A stretch of DNA of 63,206 nucleotides, from positions 1 through 63,206 of the forward strand of contig CAMDED010000024.1 of NCBI GenBank assembly GCA_945893365.1. The letters are read 5' to 3'. This DNA is from Candidatus Sulfopaludibacter sp. SbA3. GTDB taxonomy: Bacteria > Acidobacteriota > Terriglobia > Bryobacterales > Bryobacteraceae. Every line of letters starts with the position of its first letter. Position 1 is the first letter of the stretch. Below the pieces are notes generated by a model. The model had not been told where the DNA came from, searched no databases, and saw nothing but the letters and a program-made list of their open reading frames with translations. This document shows, piece by piece, positions 46,567 to 55,931 of this stretch. Both the position numbers and the translations under genes were made by a program.

Positions 46567-47859
46567 ATGAGTGACTCCATCATTGTCGTCGAGAATCTGG
46601 GCAAGCGGTATACCATCCGCCACCAACACGAGCGCCAGCGGTACGTCGCGTTGCGGGATGTATTGGCCTCGAAGCTAGCGTCGCCGTTGCGGCGCTTCAG
46701 GCGGGGCGTCCAACCTCCCACCCCCAGCACCGAAGATTTCTGGGCGCTAAAGGACGTCTCGTTCGACGTCAAACAGGGCGAGGTGGTGGGAATTATCGGC
46801 CGCAATGGCGCGGGGAAGAGCACGCTGCTAAAGATATTAAGCCGCATCACGGAACCGACCAAAGGACGGGTGACGCTGAGGGGCCGGGTCGCGAGCCTGC
46901 TCGAAGTGGGTACCGGTTTTCATCCGGAGCTGACAGGACGGGAGAACATCCTTCTCAACGGCGCGATCCTCGGGATGGCTCGTGCCGAGATCAACCGCAA
47001 GTTCGATGAAATTGTGGAGTTTGCCGAGGTCGAGAAGTTCCTCGACACTCCAGTGAAGCGCTACAGCAGCGGAATGTATGTGCGGCTGGCGTTTGCAGTT
47101 GCCGCCCACCTGGAGCCGGAGATTCTGATCGTGGATGAGGTGCTTGCAGTGGGCGATGCGCAATTCCAGAAAAAGTGCCTGGCCCGCATGAGCGAGGTCG
47201 CGGAGGGAGGACGCACGGTTCTGTTCGTGAGTCACAACATGAACGCCGTGGAGAACCTCTGCACGAAAGCGCTGTCCCTGGACAAGGGCCAGGTGCAGGA
47301 GCACGGAGTGGACGTCCGCGGAATCGTCACCAGGTATCTGGGTGGTAACAACCATGAGGAGTCCACGGCAAGCGTATGGGTAAATACGAACAACAGTCTG
47401 AATCATCCTGTAATGCAACCGCTCTACTTCGCCGTGGAAAACTCGGAAGGCCTGCCCTTGACTGCACCTGCGTCCAATAATGAGCGGCTCTTCGTGGTCA
47501 TCCGTGGGGACGTGCGTCAAATCGATCCCGCCCTGAACATGGGATTTGCTTTGTTCAATCAAGACTCCGAACAACTTCTCTGGTCCCTGACCACGGACGG
47601 GCCGGAGGAATGCTGGCCGAAACTCGAGCGCGGCCTGGTGGAAGTCCGCTGCCCGCTACCGCCGCGATTTCTCAATGAAGGGTCCTACAGGATGGAACTG
47701 CAATGCACCGTACACTGTCGCGACTGGTTTGTCCGGCCCGAACACAACAGCCCATCGATACATTTTGAAATAAGGGGCGGGCTCAGCGACTCGCCCTATT
47801 GGATCTTCGCTCGTCCCGGCGTCCTCGCGCCTGAATGGAAATGGGAACGAACCAGATGA
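46567..47859 (+). CDS. wzt: Polysaccharide ABC transporter ATPase with C-terminal carbohydrate-binding domain
   Basis: The ATPase domain has Walker [10 protein letters not shown] (about 78-86), the signature YSSGM (about 166) and Walker [13 protein letters not shown] (about 187). Residues from about 255 to 430 form a Wzt-type C-terminal domain ([17 protein letters not shown], then [20 protein letters not shown]). In O9a-type systems that domain binds the modified non-reducing end of the finished chain and gates export. Its presence suggests that chains here carry a terminal modification, perhaps made by a methyltransferase of the locus. It is translated just after the permease. Confidence 0.92.
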   Translation: MSDSIIVVENLGKRYTIRHQHERQRYVALRDVLASKLASPLRRFRRGVQPPTPSTEDFWALKDVSFDVKQGEVVGIIGRNGAGKSTLLKILSRITEPTKGRVTLRGRVASLLEVGTGFHPELTGRENILLNGAILGMARAEINRKFDEIVEFAEVEKFLDTPVKRYSSGMYVRLAFAVAAHLEPEILIVDEVLAVGDAQFQKKCLARMSEVAEGGRTVLFVSHNMNAVENLCTKALSLDKGQVQEHGVDVRGIVTRYLGGNNHEESTASVWVNTNNSLNHPVMQPLYFAVENSEGLPLTAPASNNERLFVVIRGDVRQIDPALNMGFALFNQDSEQLLWSLTTDGPEECWPKLERGLVEVRCPLPPRFLNEGSYRMELQCTVHCRDWFVRPEHNSPSIHFEIRGGLSDSPYWIFARPGVLAPEWKWERTR

Positions 47860-48046
47860 AAACGACAATCGGTTCCATCAACCTACAATTCCTGACGAGC
47901 CCGGAATATGCCCTCACTGCAGCGGTTCGCCAACGTTGGACGCGCGAGCCACCACCATTCCACCCGAATCATTGCCGTGAACGAGATCCGGCGCGAAGCA
48001 GTCCGCAGCCACAACACCTGAGGCAATCGTCTGGGAAGCATCCTCA

Positions 48047-49015
48047 ATGATCCGCGAGGAATCTATTTATGTCGCCGGGCACCAAGGCATGGTTGGCTCA
48101 GCCCTGCTCCGTCTCCTACAGCGCGAGGGGTTCGGTAACGTCAAGACCGCGACCAGAGCTGAGCTTGACCTGCGCGATACCAAGTGCGTCGAGGCCTTCT
48201 TCCAGCGCACGCGTCCCCGGGTGGTCGTCCTGGCCGCGGCGAAGGTCGGGGGAATTCAAAGTAATCGAAGTTTTCCGGCGGACTACCTCTACGACAACCT
48301 GATGATCCAAAACAACGTGATTCATCAGGCGCATCGCTCCGATGTTTCAAAACTGGTATTTCTCGGCAGCTCCTGCATATATCCTCGGGATTGCCCCCAG
48401 CCGATGAAGGAGAACTTTCTCCTAAGCGGGCCCCTGGAACCAACCAATGAGGCGTATGCCTTGGCGAAGATCGCCGGTCTTAAGATGGCGCAATATTACA
48501 ACCAACAATTCGGAATGCAGTGCCTCTGCCCAATGCCTTGCAACCTATATGGGCCCAATGATAGCTTTGATCCGCAACAATCGCACGTCCTATCGGCGCT
48601 CGTCAAGAAATTTTGCGACGCGGTACATGACGGCATTAATGAGGTCGCTCTGTGGGGAACCGGCATCGCCCGCCGCGAATTCCTGCATGTAGACGACTTG
48701 GCGAGGGCCGTATTGTTTCTCCTAGAAACATACCGTTCAGCAGACATCATCAACATTGGAACCGGAACGGATACCTCGATTCGGGAATTGGCGGAACTGA
48801 TCGCCGGTAAGGTGGGTTACCACGGCACACTCAGATGGGATGTCTCCATGCCAGACGGTATGTTGCGCAAGTGTATGGACGTTTCCAAAATGCGCGCATT
48901 GGGATTTCACCCATCGATCGGCCTCGAAGACGGAATAGATCAAGTGATCCAGGGATACCGATCAACGAAGGTCGCGCCGCGCTTACCCTCGCTTAGAGCG
49001 GGAAACGACCGATGA
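48047..49015 (+). CDS. GDP-L-fucose synthase/GDP-colitose synthase-like epimerase-reductase
   Basis: This is an NAD(P)-dependent SDR protein with the GMER hallmarks: dinucleotide site VAGHQGMVGSAL, SSCIYPRDCPQPMKEN, catalytic YALAK and NIGTGTDTSIRELAE. Fcl makes GDP-L-fucose from GDP-4-keto-6-deoxymannose; the close relative ColC makes GDP-L-colitose from the 3-deoxy intermediate. The stop overlaps the ATG of a ColD-like gene, which favours the ColC role here. Deciding between them needs a phylogeny. No GDP-mannose 4,6-dehydratase gene is found in this window, so that step would be supplied elsewhere. Confidence 0.85.
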   Translation: MIREESIYVAGHQGMVGSALLRLLQREGFGNVKTATRAELDLRDTKCVEAFFQRTRPRVVVLAAAKVGGIQSNRSFPADYLYDNLMIQNNVIHQAHRSDVSKLVFLGSSCIYPRDCPQPMKENFLLSGPLEPTNEAYALAKIAGLKMAQYYNQQFGMQCLCPMPCNLYGPNDSFDPQQSHVLSALVKKFCDAVHDGINEVALWGTGIARREFLHVDDLARAVLFLLETYRSADIINIGTGTDTSIRELAELIAGKVGYHGTLRWDVSMPDGMLRKCMDVSKMRALGFHPSIGLEDGIDQVIQGYRSTKVAPRLPSLRAGNDR

Positions 49016-50187
49016 TCCCTTTGATGAAGACCGCATTCCTGCACGAACATGAAACGAAGCTCGCCCTTTCGGAATTCATCTTACGGTCAAAACGGCTTAG
49101 CATGGATGTCGAATGTGCGGAGTTTGAGAAAGCTTTCGCCAAGTTTCAGGGACGAACCGAAGCCGTGCTGTTCAATAGCGGTGGAAGCGCCAACCTCGCC
49201 GTCCTGCAGGCGCTGAAGAATCTGGGCAAACTCACCCACGGCTCAAGGGTTGGATTTTCCGCATTGACGTGGTCAACGAACGTCATGCCGATTCTTCAAC
49301 TGGGAATGGCGCCCGTCCCGGTCGATTGCGACCCTTCCACGCTGAACGTGATGTTGGCGAATCTGCGCGCGCGACTAACTGAAGTCCGGCTGGACGCGTT
49401 TTTCCTTACCAACGCTCTTGGCTACGCAGGCGACCTGGACAAGATTCGCGCGCTCTGCGAGGCCGAAGGCGTACTCCTGCTCGAGGATAACTGCGAGGCG
49501 TTAGGCACGGAATTGCCCGCGGGCAGAACTGGTAATTTCGGTTACGCTTCGACTTTCTCGTTCTTTGTGGCGCACCATTTGTCGACCATCGAAGGGGGGA
49601 TGATATGCAGCGATGATATTGAATTGACGGAGATGCTGCGGATTGTACGCGCCAATGGCTGGGATCGTAACTTAACTTCGGCGCAAAAGCACAAGTGGCG
49701 CAAAAGGTCGGGCGTAAGCAATGAATTTGATGGTAAATACTCATTCTATGATTTGGGCTATAATCTTCGGCCGACCGAGATTACCGGTTTTCTTGGCCTC
49801 AAACAACTCGAATATCTACCTGAAAACATCGAAGCCCGCCAACGCATCTACCTGTCACTAGAAGCCGTACAGAAGACCAATCCCGATTTTATGGTACTCG
49901 ATCATAGCCATCTCAGCGTTCTGTCGGCGTTTGCTTATCCATTGCTATGCAAGAATCCGGATCTGCGGGGCAGATATATGGAACAGTTCTCCGGCGCCGG
50001 GGTTGAGATTCGCCCTATGATCGCTGGGAACATGCAACGTCAGCCGTTTTATCGCAAGTATGTGCCCGACACATATGACCTCGAAGGGGCCGACTTCATA
50101 CACGAGTGCGGCTTTTATTTCGGAAACTATCCGGATCTGACTGAACAGGACCTAGAGACCTTGGCCAGCTGCCTTCAGTCATACTAA
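49012..50187 (+). CDS. ColD-like PLP-dependent sugar 3-dehydratase (DegT family)
   Basis: The 391-residue protein is a DegT/DnrJ/EryC1/StrS family member (FNSGGSANLAVLQ, EDNCEALGT), but in the cofactor motif SFFVAHHLSTIEGG the lysine that normally binds PLP is His188. This exchange marks the dehydratases ColD and RfbH/E1 rather than aminotransferases. ColD removes the 3-hydroxyl of GDP-4-keto-6-deoxymannose on the way to GDP-colitose, and as I recall the histidine of characterised ColD is also residue 188. RfbH-type enzymes carry a [2Fe-2S] domain or cysteines, which are not evident here, so ColD fits better. The gene overlaps the Fcl/ColC-like gene by 4 bp. Confidence 0.82.
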   Translation: MIPLMKTAFLHEHETKLALSEFILRSKRLSMDVECAEFEKAFAKFQGRTEAVLFNSGGSANLAVLQALKNLGKLTHGSRVGFSALTWSTNVMPILQLGMAPVPVDCDPSTLNVMLANLRARLTEVRLDAFFLTNALGYAGDLDKIRALCEAEGVLLLEDNCEALGTELPAGRTGNFGYASTFSFFVAHHLSTIEGGMICSDDIELTEMLRIVRANGWDRNLTSAQKHKWRKRSGVSNEFDGKYSFYDLGYNLRPTEITGFLGLKQLEYLPENIEARQRIYLSLEAVQKTNPDFMVLDHSHLSVLSAFAYPLLCKNPDLRGRYMEQFSGAGVEIRPMIAGNMQRQPFYRKYVPDTYDLEGADFIHECGFYFGNYPDLTEQDLETLASCLQSY

Positions 50188-50343
50188 ATGACGAGGTCGG
50201 TTAACATCCCATTTACTGTGTCCGCGATTCGCCTGAAGCCTTCGCTGTTGCACCGAGACCTTAAGTAAAATCCAGGCAGCCGGAGTAAGCCGCGCACTTG
50301 AGTATATAGCATTGGGGCATATCGACGCTCAACGACCACGCCA

Positions 50344-51219
50344 GTGAGGAATACCTTGATCGAGGTCCACTACAACAAGTTTACATACAAGGCTCTGCTT
50401 GGCAACAACATGTTCCAGTATTGCTTGGGGCGCATCCTGGCGGAAGAACTGGGCTTTGCGCTGGAAGCGGAGGCGATCCAGGGATTTCCGAACACGATGC
50501 AAAAGTTGGACGGAATACGATGCCGGGAACCCGTGCAGACAGTCAAAGGGCAGCGGATCGATCTTGAGGCAATCCTAGCCGATCGCAGCCCGCGACGGAT
50601 CGTTGTCGATGGCTGGTTCCAGCGCCACGAATACTACCGTCCGTACCGTGAAAAGATCCGCGAGTGGTTGGCATTTGATCCGCGCATTAGGGCGCCACAA
50701 GACAAACCGGATGTCGTGCTCCATGTGCGACGCGCGGACTATGTGAAGCTAGGATGGGCGCTGCCGTACTCGTTCTATGAAGAAGCGTTAAAGCGACTCT
50801 CGCCGCAAAAAGGTGATGTCTGGATAATGACTGACGACCCGGGGGACCCGTTTTTTCGGAACTTTGCGCGGTGGCGACCAAGATTCTCCTCGGGAACCGC
50901 CCTGGAAGATATGCGTTTCATGGCGAAGGCTCGACGGATGGTGATGTCGCAGAGCACATTCAGTTGGTGGCCCACCTTTTTGGGCGATCCGGAAGAAGTG
51001 GTATGCCCGCTGCCGTCGTTCGGCGCCTGGTCCGAGCGGGGCGAGGCTAAGGACGCCAGCCTCATCGAGCGCGACCGGTTCGTGTGTATCGAGTGCCGTG
51101 AGCCTTATATCCCCACAAAGAGGGAAGCTTGGCACCAGATGCGGAGAGCGTTGAGGCGACGCATAGTCCTCGCACTTAACCGCCGGCTCCATTTGTCGCT
51201 CTCGGAGCCGCAAGCGTGA
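50344..51219 (+). CDS. GT11-like glycosyltransferase (fucosyl/colitosyl type)
   Basis: The 291-residue protein has the GT11 features LLGNNMFQYCLGRILAEE near the N-terminus, HVRRADYVKLGWALP at about 127-141 and MSQSTFSWWPTFLG near the C-terminus. GT11 enzymes transfer L-fucose from GDP-fucose in alpha-1,2 linkage; colitosyltransferases are related. With the ColD/ColC-like pair immediately upstream, GDP-colitose is the likely donor, though GDP-fucose is possible. The start is a GTG at 50344; the 156-bp gap before it has no gene. Confidence 0.82.
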   Translation: MRNTLIEVHYNKFTYKALLGNNMFQYCLGRILAEELGFALEAEAIQGFPNTMQKLDGIRCREPVQTVKGQRIDLEAILADRSPRRIVVDGWFQRHEYYRPYREKIREWLAFDPRIRAPQDKPDVVLHVRRADYVKLGWALPYSFYEEALKRLSPQKGDVWIMTDDPGDPFFRNFARWRPRFSSGTALEDMRFMAKARRMVMSQSTFSWWPTFLGDPEEVVCPLPSFGAWSERGEAKDASLIERDRFVCIECREPYIPTKREAWHQMRRALRRRIVLALNRRLHLSLSEPQA

Positions 51220-51325
51220 GATACTGTCCTTGCAGAGGCGAGTCTCAGTCACCAACACGCGCCTTCGTGGACCTTCGTAGGTTATCTGGTGCGGCCGTTT
51301 CGGCCAGAGGGAATATGCAAAACTT

Positions 51326-52189
51326 ATGAGGATCGCCTGGGCGGATCGCAAGACAATCCCTACTAGGATCGGTCGCCGTTTGCGAAGTTGGCTTCGAGGT
51401 GCAAGCAAGAGACGAGTCCTAAGCTCGTACGCCGAGAGCGTTACCGGAGGGGACGGAGACTATCTGGACGTGTGCCGCATGGGTCCCCTGGACTCCGAAG
51501 TGTTCGCCGAGTTTCGCAGGAACCCCGCCTATACAACGGCGCTCGAGCATGTCTCCGAAGAGCACGGGAGGGAGTATTTGCGGCTGTTGTCGGCTGAAGG
51601 CCGAGCGGGACGAAACATCGGGGAAGCCGCGAAGAACGACACCGTCGGCGGCCCGGTTACGATTCGCCTCGATTCCGGATTAGCGATTTCTCCGACGACC
51701 TTGCGATATCTGAAAGTGGCTGACGATGTGGAGAAACTATTTGGCTGTCTTGACGGGGCCGACGTGATAGAAATCGGCGTGGGGTATGGAGGACAATGCC
51801 GTATCCTTGACTCACTTTTTAATATTAAGTCCTACACCCTTGTGGACTTGAAGCCCGTGCTCAATCTAGCTGAAGAGTTCCTCAGCTACTTCCCGCTGCG
51901 TTGCACGTTGCGCTTCCTAACCATGAATGAGTTGTTGCATCAGCCTTATGATTTCGCGCTAAGCAACTACGCGTTCACGGAACTGTCTCGTGAGTTTCAA
52001 CAGGTATACCTTACTAAAGCGGTGACAAATAGTCGATCCGGATACATCACTTACAATGACATCGCGCCCCCGGCGTTCCGGACCTTGTCTTGCGATGAGT
52101 TATGCCAGCGTCTCGGGGCAAGTACAATTCCGGAGCGGCCGCTGACACACCCAAGGAACTGCATCATTGTTTGGGGGACAGCCACGTAA
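51326..52189 (+). CDS. Putative sugar O-methyltransferase
   Basis: The 287-residue protein resembles the family of putative sugar O-methyltransferases found in O-antigen loci. It has a helical N-terminal region (NPAYTTALEHVSEEHGREYL), then LAISPTTLRYLKVADDVEKL, the SAM-binding motif VIEIGVGYGGQCRIL and TLVDLKPVLNLAEEFL. The C-terminal part FALSNYAFTELSREFQQVYL is typical. The methylated position is unknown. It lies alone, with gaps of 106 bp and 354 bp on its sides, and may have entered the locus as a separate unit. Confidence 0.8.
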   Translation: MRIAWADRKTIPTRIGRRLRSWLRGASKRRVLSSYAESVTGGDGDYLDVCRMGPLDSEVFAEFRRNPAYTTALEHVSEEHGREYLRLLSAEGRAGRNIGEAAKNDTVGGPVTIRLDSGLAISPTTLRYLKVADDVEKLFGCLDGADVIEIGVGYGGQCRILDSLFNIKSYTLVDLKPVLNLAEEFLSYFPLRCTLRFLTMNELLHQPYDFALSNYAFTELSREFQQVYLTKAVTNSRSGYITYNDIAPPAFRTLSCDELCQRLGASTIPERPLTHPRNCIIVWGTAT

Positions 52190-52543
52190 TCCCACAGGCA
52201 GACCGGTAATCGGTAAAACGCCCTAACCAATAAGCGCGATCGAAGTGCGCTGCAAGGCCCGGCTCGGCGACAACCCTATTTTAGGCCAAGCGGCTGAACT
52301 TCACGCCACACGCGGAGGGACGCCCGAATTTCGGAAGACGGCCCCAACGCGTGGGTGGCGTGCGCGGCGAAAGGCCGGAGCAGATGCCGCTGTCGGGGCC
52401 GCCGCGTTGAAATTGAGGCCTTTTGAAGCTCGATCGCAGCCGCTGCAAGAAAGTGAAATGAAACGATGAACAAGGGCTCGCGCCCGGCTGGTTCTCACAT
52501 TGCATGCCGAGAGTATGCCCAAAGCTTTTCATCAAAATAAGCG
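52190..52543. other. 354-bp intergenic stretch
   Basis: No gene was recognised. The left two thirds are GC-rich with short open frames on both strands that lack family features; the last 60 bp are AT-rich and lead to the next start codon. It may be decayed sequence at a junction between acquired gene blocks. Confidence 0.5.
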
Positions 52544-53365
52544 ATGCTAACATTTATTATCTCTATGCGCGCCCGCGCCTTGTCACGGGACTGGGACCAC
52601 CATTGCCGGCTGCTCCAGCGGACGCTGGACTCGATCCTGGCGCAGACAAATCCGGAGTTCAATGCCGTGGTCGTGTGTCATGACATACCGGATATTCCGC
52701 AGGCGAAGAATGCGGTGGTCCACATGGTGACGGTCGATTATCCCCCCCCACAGAGAAACAATGACGACATGTGCCGCGACAAAGTGCTCAAGATTTCGCG
52801 CGGCGTGGAATGGGCGATCGCCCGAGCGTCCGACTATGTCATGTTTGTGGACGCGGATGATCTGGTTAGCCGCCGCCTCAGCGAGTTCGTCGCGGCGCAT
52901 CCCGAGAGCAACGGCTGGTATTTCCACACCGGGTATAGTCACCGTTATGGGGAGCGTTGGGTACGCAAACACATGCCCCATCACCTCATCTGCGGCACGG
53001 GGGTGATCGTGCGCACTAATCTGTTGCGCTTTGCCAACAGCGATTTTTGCCGAGGAGAGAATGCGAACACCCTCGCAGCGGCGGGCATGGAAAATTATCT
53101 AGGCCTCCTAGCTGCGCAAGGCGCTCCAATCCAACCGCTGCCGTTTCCCGGAGCGGTGTATGTTCTACACGCCGACTCCACTTCCGAAGTCCCCGGGGGC
53201 TCCGGTTACCGCTTGGGCGGCGCAGGCACGCCGCGTCCGCTCTTGCGTCGCGTCTTGAGTTGGGGAAAGCAGACGGCAAAGAAGCTTCCAAAGATCGTCC
53301 CGATCACGCGCACGATACGGGCTGAGTTCACGATTCCGAAAACCATCAATGAGTCGCTCGGTTAA
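52544..53365 (+). CDS. Glycosyltransferase, GT-A fold
   Basis: The protein starts MLTFIISMRARALSRDWDHH and has RTLDSILAQTNPEFNAVVVC, which is the usual start of GT2-like domains. The metal-binding DxD appears as MFVDADDLVSRRL at about residue 102. A later GTGVIVRTNLLRF and an asparagine/glutamate-rich acceptor region follow. The 273-residue length is short but complete. The sugar used cannot be told. No membrane segment is predicted. Confidence 0.75.
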   Translation: MLTFIISMRARALSRDWDHHCRLLQRTLDSILAQTNPEFNAVVVCHDIPDIPQAKNAVVHMVTVDYPPPQRNNDDMCRDKVLKISRGVEWAIARASDYVMFVDADDLVSRRLSEFVAAHPESNGWYFHTGYSHRYGERWVRKHMPHHLICGTGVIVRTNLLRFANSDFCRGENANTLAAAGMENYLGLLAAQGAPIQPLPFPGAVYVLHADSTSEVPGGSGYRLGGAGTPRPLLRRVLSWGKQTAKKLPKIVPITRTIRAEFTIPKTINESLG

Positions 53366-53595
53366 ACTTTGTTCGATGCTTTGGGCTAATGCCGCGCGCC
53401 TCGTTGAATTGCAACCGGCCCAGGCAATCGGTCTAGTTCAATGTTGAAACGAGTGAGGTCCATTGCGCCCGGTCCGACTCGCCGTTTGGCCACGGCGCCA
53501 TTTTGGGCGATCGGCAGCCGGGTGCGCGCCGAGGCGATCGAAGCTCCTTCCAATCGGATGAAGGTTGACACTCAACATGCCGACCAATCAGATTC

Positions 53596-54495
53596 ATGAG
53601 CCAGTCCATTCCAATGACCGCCGATGAAATGGCCAACCTTTTTCGCGCACACTCGCGCCTGAAGGGCGCCATTGCCGGGAACCTCGAAACATGGCTCACC
53701 GATCCCGAAACGCTTCCGCGCTACCTGGAGCTCATTCCCGCTCCTGCCGCCGGCGAAACGAAACTACTGGAGCTCGGCTGCTACCAACCGAGCGTCGGTT
53801 ATTATTTTAAGCTTGGCTGGAAGGAAGTCGTCGGCGTTTTTAAGGACGATGGTGAAGGAACTCAGGAAGACTTCTACTCCGGCGAGAACGGCGTATCCGC
53901 GCGATTGATCATGGCGGACGCCGAGACACAAGAGCTGCCCGTGCCCGCCGGATGGGCCGATGTCGTGGTGATGATGGAGGTCCTGGAGCATCTTGGCGTA
54001 GATCCCATGCACGCGCTCTGGGAAGTAAATCGCGTGCTTCGACCCGGGGGACGTCTCATCCTCAGTACGCCGAACGGCTCCAGTTGGCACTGTGCCCGGC
54101 GCATCACGCGTGGCCAAGCTGCGTGGGGCGGAATGGAGTTCACCGGTTTCAGCACAAACAGGCACAACCGCCTTTACGATGCGATGGAACTGCCTGTCAT
54201 CTTGCACCAAGCGGGCTTTCAGGTGATGCACTGCAAAAGCAGAGACTATGGCCGCGGAAAGTTGCACTGGCACGATCGTATTTTTCGTCTCTTTCTCGGT
54301 GTCGTCGACTGCTTGGGTTACGTGGTCTCGGGACGCAGACGCGAGCGCGAGCAGTTTCTGGTGGCACAAGCCACTAAGCAAGATTCGCCAAAGGAGCGCT
54401 TTCCGCGCAGCCTCTATTTGACCGCTGTGGAATGGCCCGGCATCACAGAGCAACGCGAGAAGCTTCTGACGCAGCGCAGTGGGGGACCCTCATGA
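53596..54495 (+). CDS. SAM-dependent methyltransferase
   Basis: The 299-residue protein has the SAM motif LLELGCYQPSVGYYFKLG, an acidic motif II (VGVFKDDG), MMEVLEHLGVDPMHALWEVN and LRPGGRLILSTPNGSSW, that is, the Methyltransf_11/23 fold. A hydrophobic stretch at about 225-245 may contact membranes or the lipid-linked substrate. Its stop overlaps the hisH-like start as ATGA, so it is the first gene of the amidotransferase unit. The methylated target is unknown. Confidence 0.82.
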   Translation: MSQSIPMTADEMANLFRAHSRLKGAIAGNLETWLTDPETLPRYLELIPAPAAGETKLLELGCYQPSVGYYFKLGWKEVVGVFKDDGEGTQEDFYSGENGVSARLIMADAETQELPVPAGWADVVVMMEVLEHLGVDPMHALWEVNRVLRPGGRLILSTPNGSSWHCARRITRGQAAWGGMEFTGFSTNRHNRLYDAMELPVILHQAGFQVMHCKSRDYGRGKLHWHDRIFRLFLGVVDCLGYVVSGRRREREQFLVAQATKQDSPKERFPRSLYLTAVEWPGITEQREKLLTQRSGGPS

Positions 54496-55148
54496 TTGTC
54501 GTCGTGGACTACGGCATGGGAAACGTGGCGTCTGTCTTGAACATGGGACGCAAGGCTGGGGGAGACATGAGGCTGTCGGGCGACCCCGCGGTGGTTGCCG
54601 CGGCAGACAAGCTCATCCTGCCGGGTGTCGGTGCGTTTGACAGGGGCATGGAGAACCTACACCGGCTGGGCCTTGTGGAAGCGATGAATCAGGCGGTGTT
54701 CGAGCGCAAGGCACCCATGCTCGGAGTCTGCCTTGGCGCGCAGCTTTTCACGCGCGGCAGCGAGGAGGGCCGAAGCCCCGGCCTCGGCTGGATCGACGCG
54801 GACACCATCCGATTCCGATGCGACTGCGCCGGCTCGGCATTGAAGGTGCCCCATATGGGCTGGAACCACGTCGAGCCGGCGAAGGACGACGCCATGCTGA
54901 ATGGACTACCTGAGGATCCCCGCTTCTATTTTGTCCACTCCTTTCATCTCGCCTGCAACGATCCCTCCGACGTGCTCCTGTGGGCCACGCACGGCGTGCG
55001 CTTCCCTGCGGGTATTCGCCGCGGGAATATCTGGGGCATGCAGTTTCACCCGGAGAAGAGTCACAGGTTCGGTCTCGCGCTTATGCGGAATTTCGTCTCG
55101 CTCCCCTTACCATGCTCCAGCCCCGCGCCATTCCCTGCCTGTTGCTAA
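54492..55148 (+). CDS. hisH: HisH-like glutaminase subunit of a sugar amidotransferase
   Basis: This class I glutaminase has the nucleophile Cys80 in LGVCLGAQLF, the catalytic HPEK in MQFHPEKS (about residue 187), and YGMGN and GVGAFD near the N-terminus. HisH normally delivers ammonia to HisF in histidine biosynthesis. Here the neighbours are an odd HisF and a WbpG-type protein, as in O-antigen loci such as that of Pseudomonas aeruginosa O5, where the three make acetamidino sugars. The C-terminal extension overlaps hisF by 37 bp. It is a paralogue of the histidine enzyme rather than the enzyme itself. Confidence 0.88.
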   Translation: MIVVVDYGMGNVASVLNMGRKAGGDMRLSGDPAVVAAADKLILPGVGAFDRGMENLHRLGLVEAMNQAVFERKAPMLGVCLGAQLFTRGSEEGRSPGLGWIDADTIRFRCDCAGSALKVPHMGWNHVEPAKDDAMLNGLPEDPRFYFVHSFHLACNDPSDVLLWATHGVRFPAGIRRGNIWGMQFHPEKSHRFGLALMRNFVSLPLPCSSPAPFPACC

Positions 55149-55870
55149 AGGGTGACGGGCTAGTGAAGACTGTACGCTTCGGCCGCCCCAAGTACGTCGG
55201 CGACCCGATCAACGCGGTGAAGCTATTCAACGACCTGGAGGCGGATGAACTGTTGTTCCTCGACATCACGGCGACGATCGAGCGGCGCGAACCGGACTAT
55301 CAACGTATCCGCGATATTGCCGGCGAGGCGTTTATGCCCATCGGTTACGGTGGCGGCGTGCGTACCGTCGAGCAGGCAAGGACGCTCTTCCAACTGGGCG
55401 TCGAGAAGGTCGCGTTGACCACGGCCGCGGAAGAGAACCCCCAGTTGGTTACCGACTTGGCGAAGACGTTCGGCAGCCAGAGCATCATCGCCGGCCTGGA
55501 TGTGAAGCGCGATTGGTTTCGACGTCCCCAACTTACCACCCGCCGTGGGGCACGCCGCACCGGCCGTGAAGTGGTAGGCTACGCGCACGAAATGCAGGAA
55601 CGCGGCGCCGGCGAACTTCTACTTCACTCTATCGACCGCGACGGAATGCAGCTGGGCTATGACCTCGACCTGATCCGGAGCGTGAGTGGAGCGGTAAATA
55701 TTCCCGTCGTCGCATGCGGCGGCGCAGGCTCCCTCGCTCACCTCGGTGAAGCGGTGCGCGCGGGAGCGTCCGCCTCCGCGGCAGGCAGTCTGTTTGTCTT
55801 TACCGGCCCACACCGCGCGGTGTTGATCAACTACCCGTCGGCGTCGGATCTCGCCTCAGCCTTTCTATGA
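55112..55870 (+). CDS. hisF: HisF-like subunit with missing catalytic Asp11
   Basis: This (beta/alpha)8 barrel of 252 residues starts MLQPRAIPCLLLKG. In true HisF, Asp11 in the PCLDV motif and Asp130 catalyse cyclisation. Here residue 11 is Leu while Asp130 (in AGLDVKRD) is kept, which is a recurring sign of O-antigen HisF paralogues. The barrel's ammonia tunnel would still serve the WbpG amidotransferase. KYVGDPINAVKLFNDLEAD and GYGGGVRTVEQA are well preserved. ATG 55112 is within the hisH end. The following gene begins after 61 bp. Confidence 0.9.
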   Translation: MLQPRAIPCLLLKGDGLVKTVRFGRPKYVGDPINAVKLFNDLEADELLFLDITATIERREPDYQRIRDIAGEAFMPIGYGGGVRTVEQARTLFQLGVEKVALTTAAEENPQLVTDLAKTFGSQSIIAGLDVKRDWFRRPQLTTRRGARRTGREVVGYAHEMQERGAGELLLHSIDRDGMQLGYDLDLIRSVSGAVNIPVVACGGAGSLAHLGEAVRAGASASAAGSLFVFTGPHRAVLINYPSASDLASAFL

Positions 55871-55931
55871 GCAAAGCAACGCAACGCAATGGCAAGCACG
55901 GGCATTTCACTCTAGACCTTCCGAGCGCTCA

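Noticed and set aside
47835-48050. Small gene between the ABC ATPase and the fucose synthase-like gene
   Set aside because: It overlaps the end of the ATPase gene, has no family features and no convincing ribosome site; treated as intergenic.
54492-55870. Histidine biosynthesis genes hisH and hisF
   Set aside because: The HisF residue 11 is Leu, and the pair is coupled to a WbpG-like gene and other sugar genes, not to his genes.
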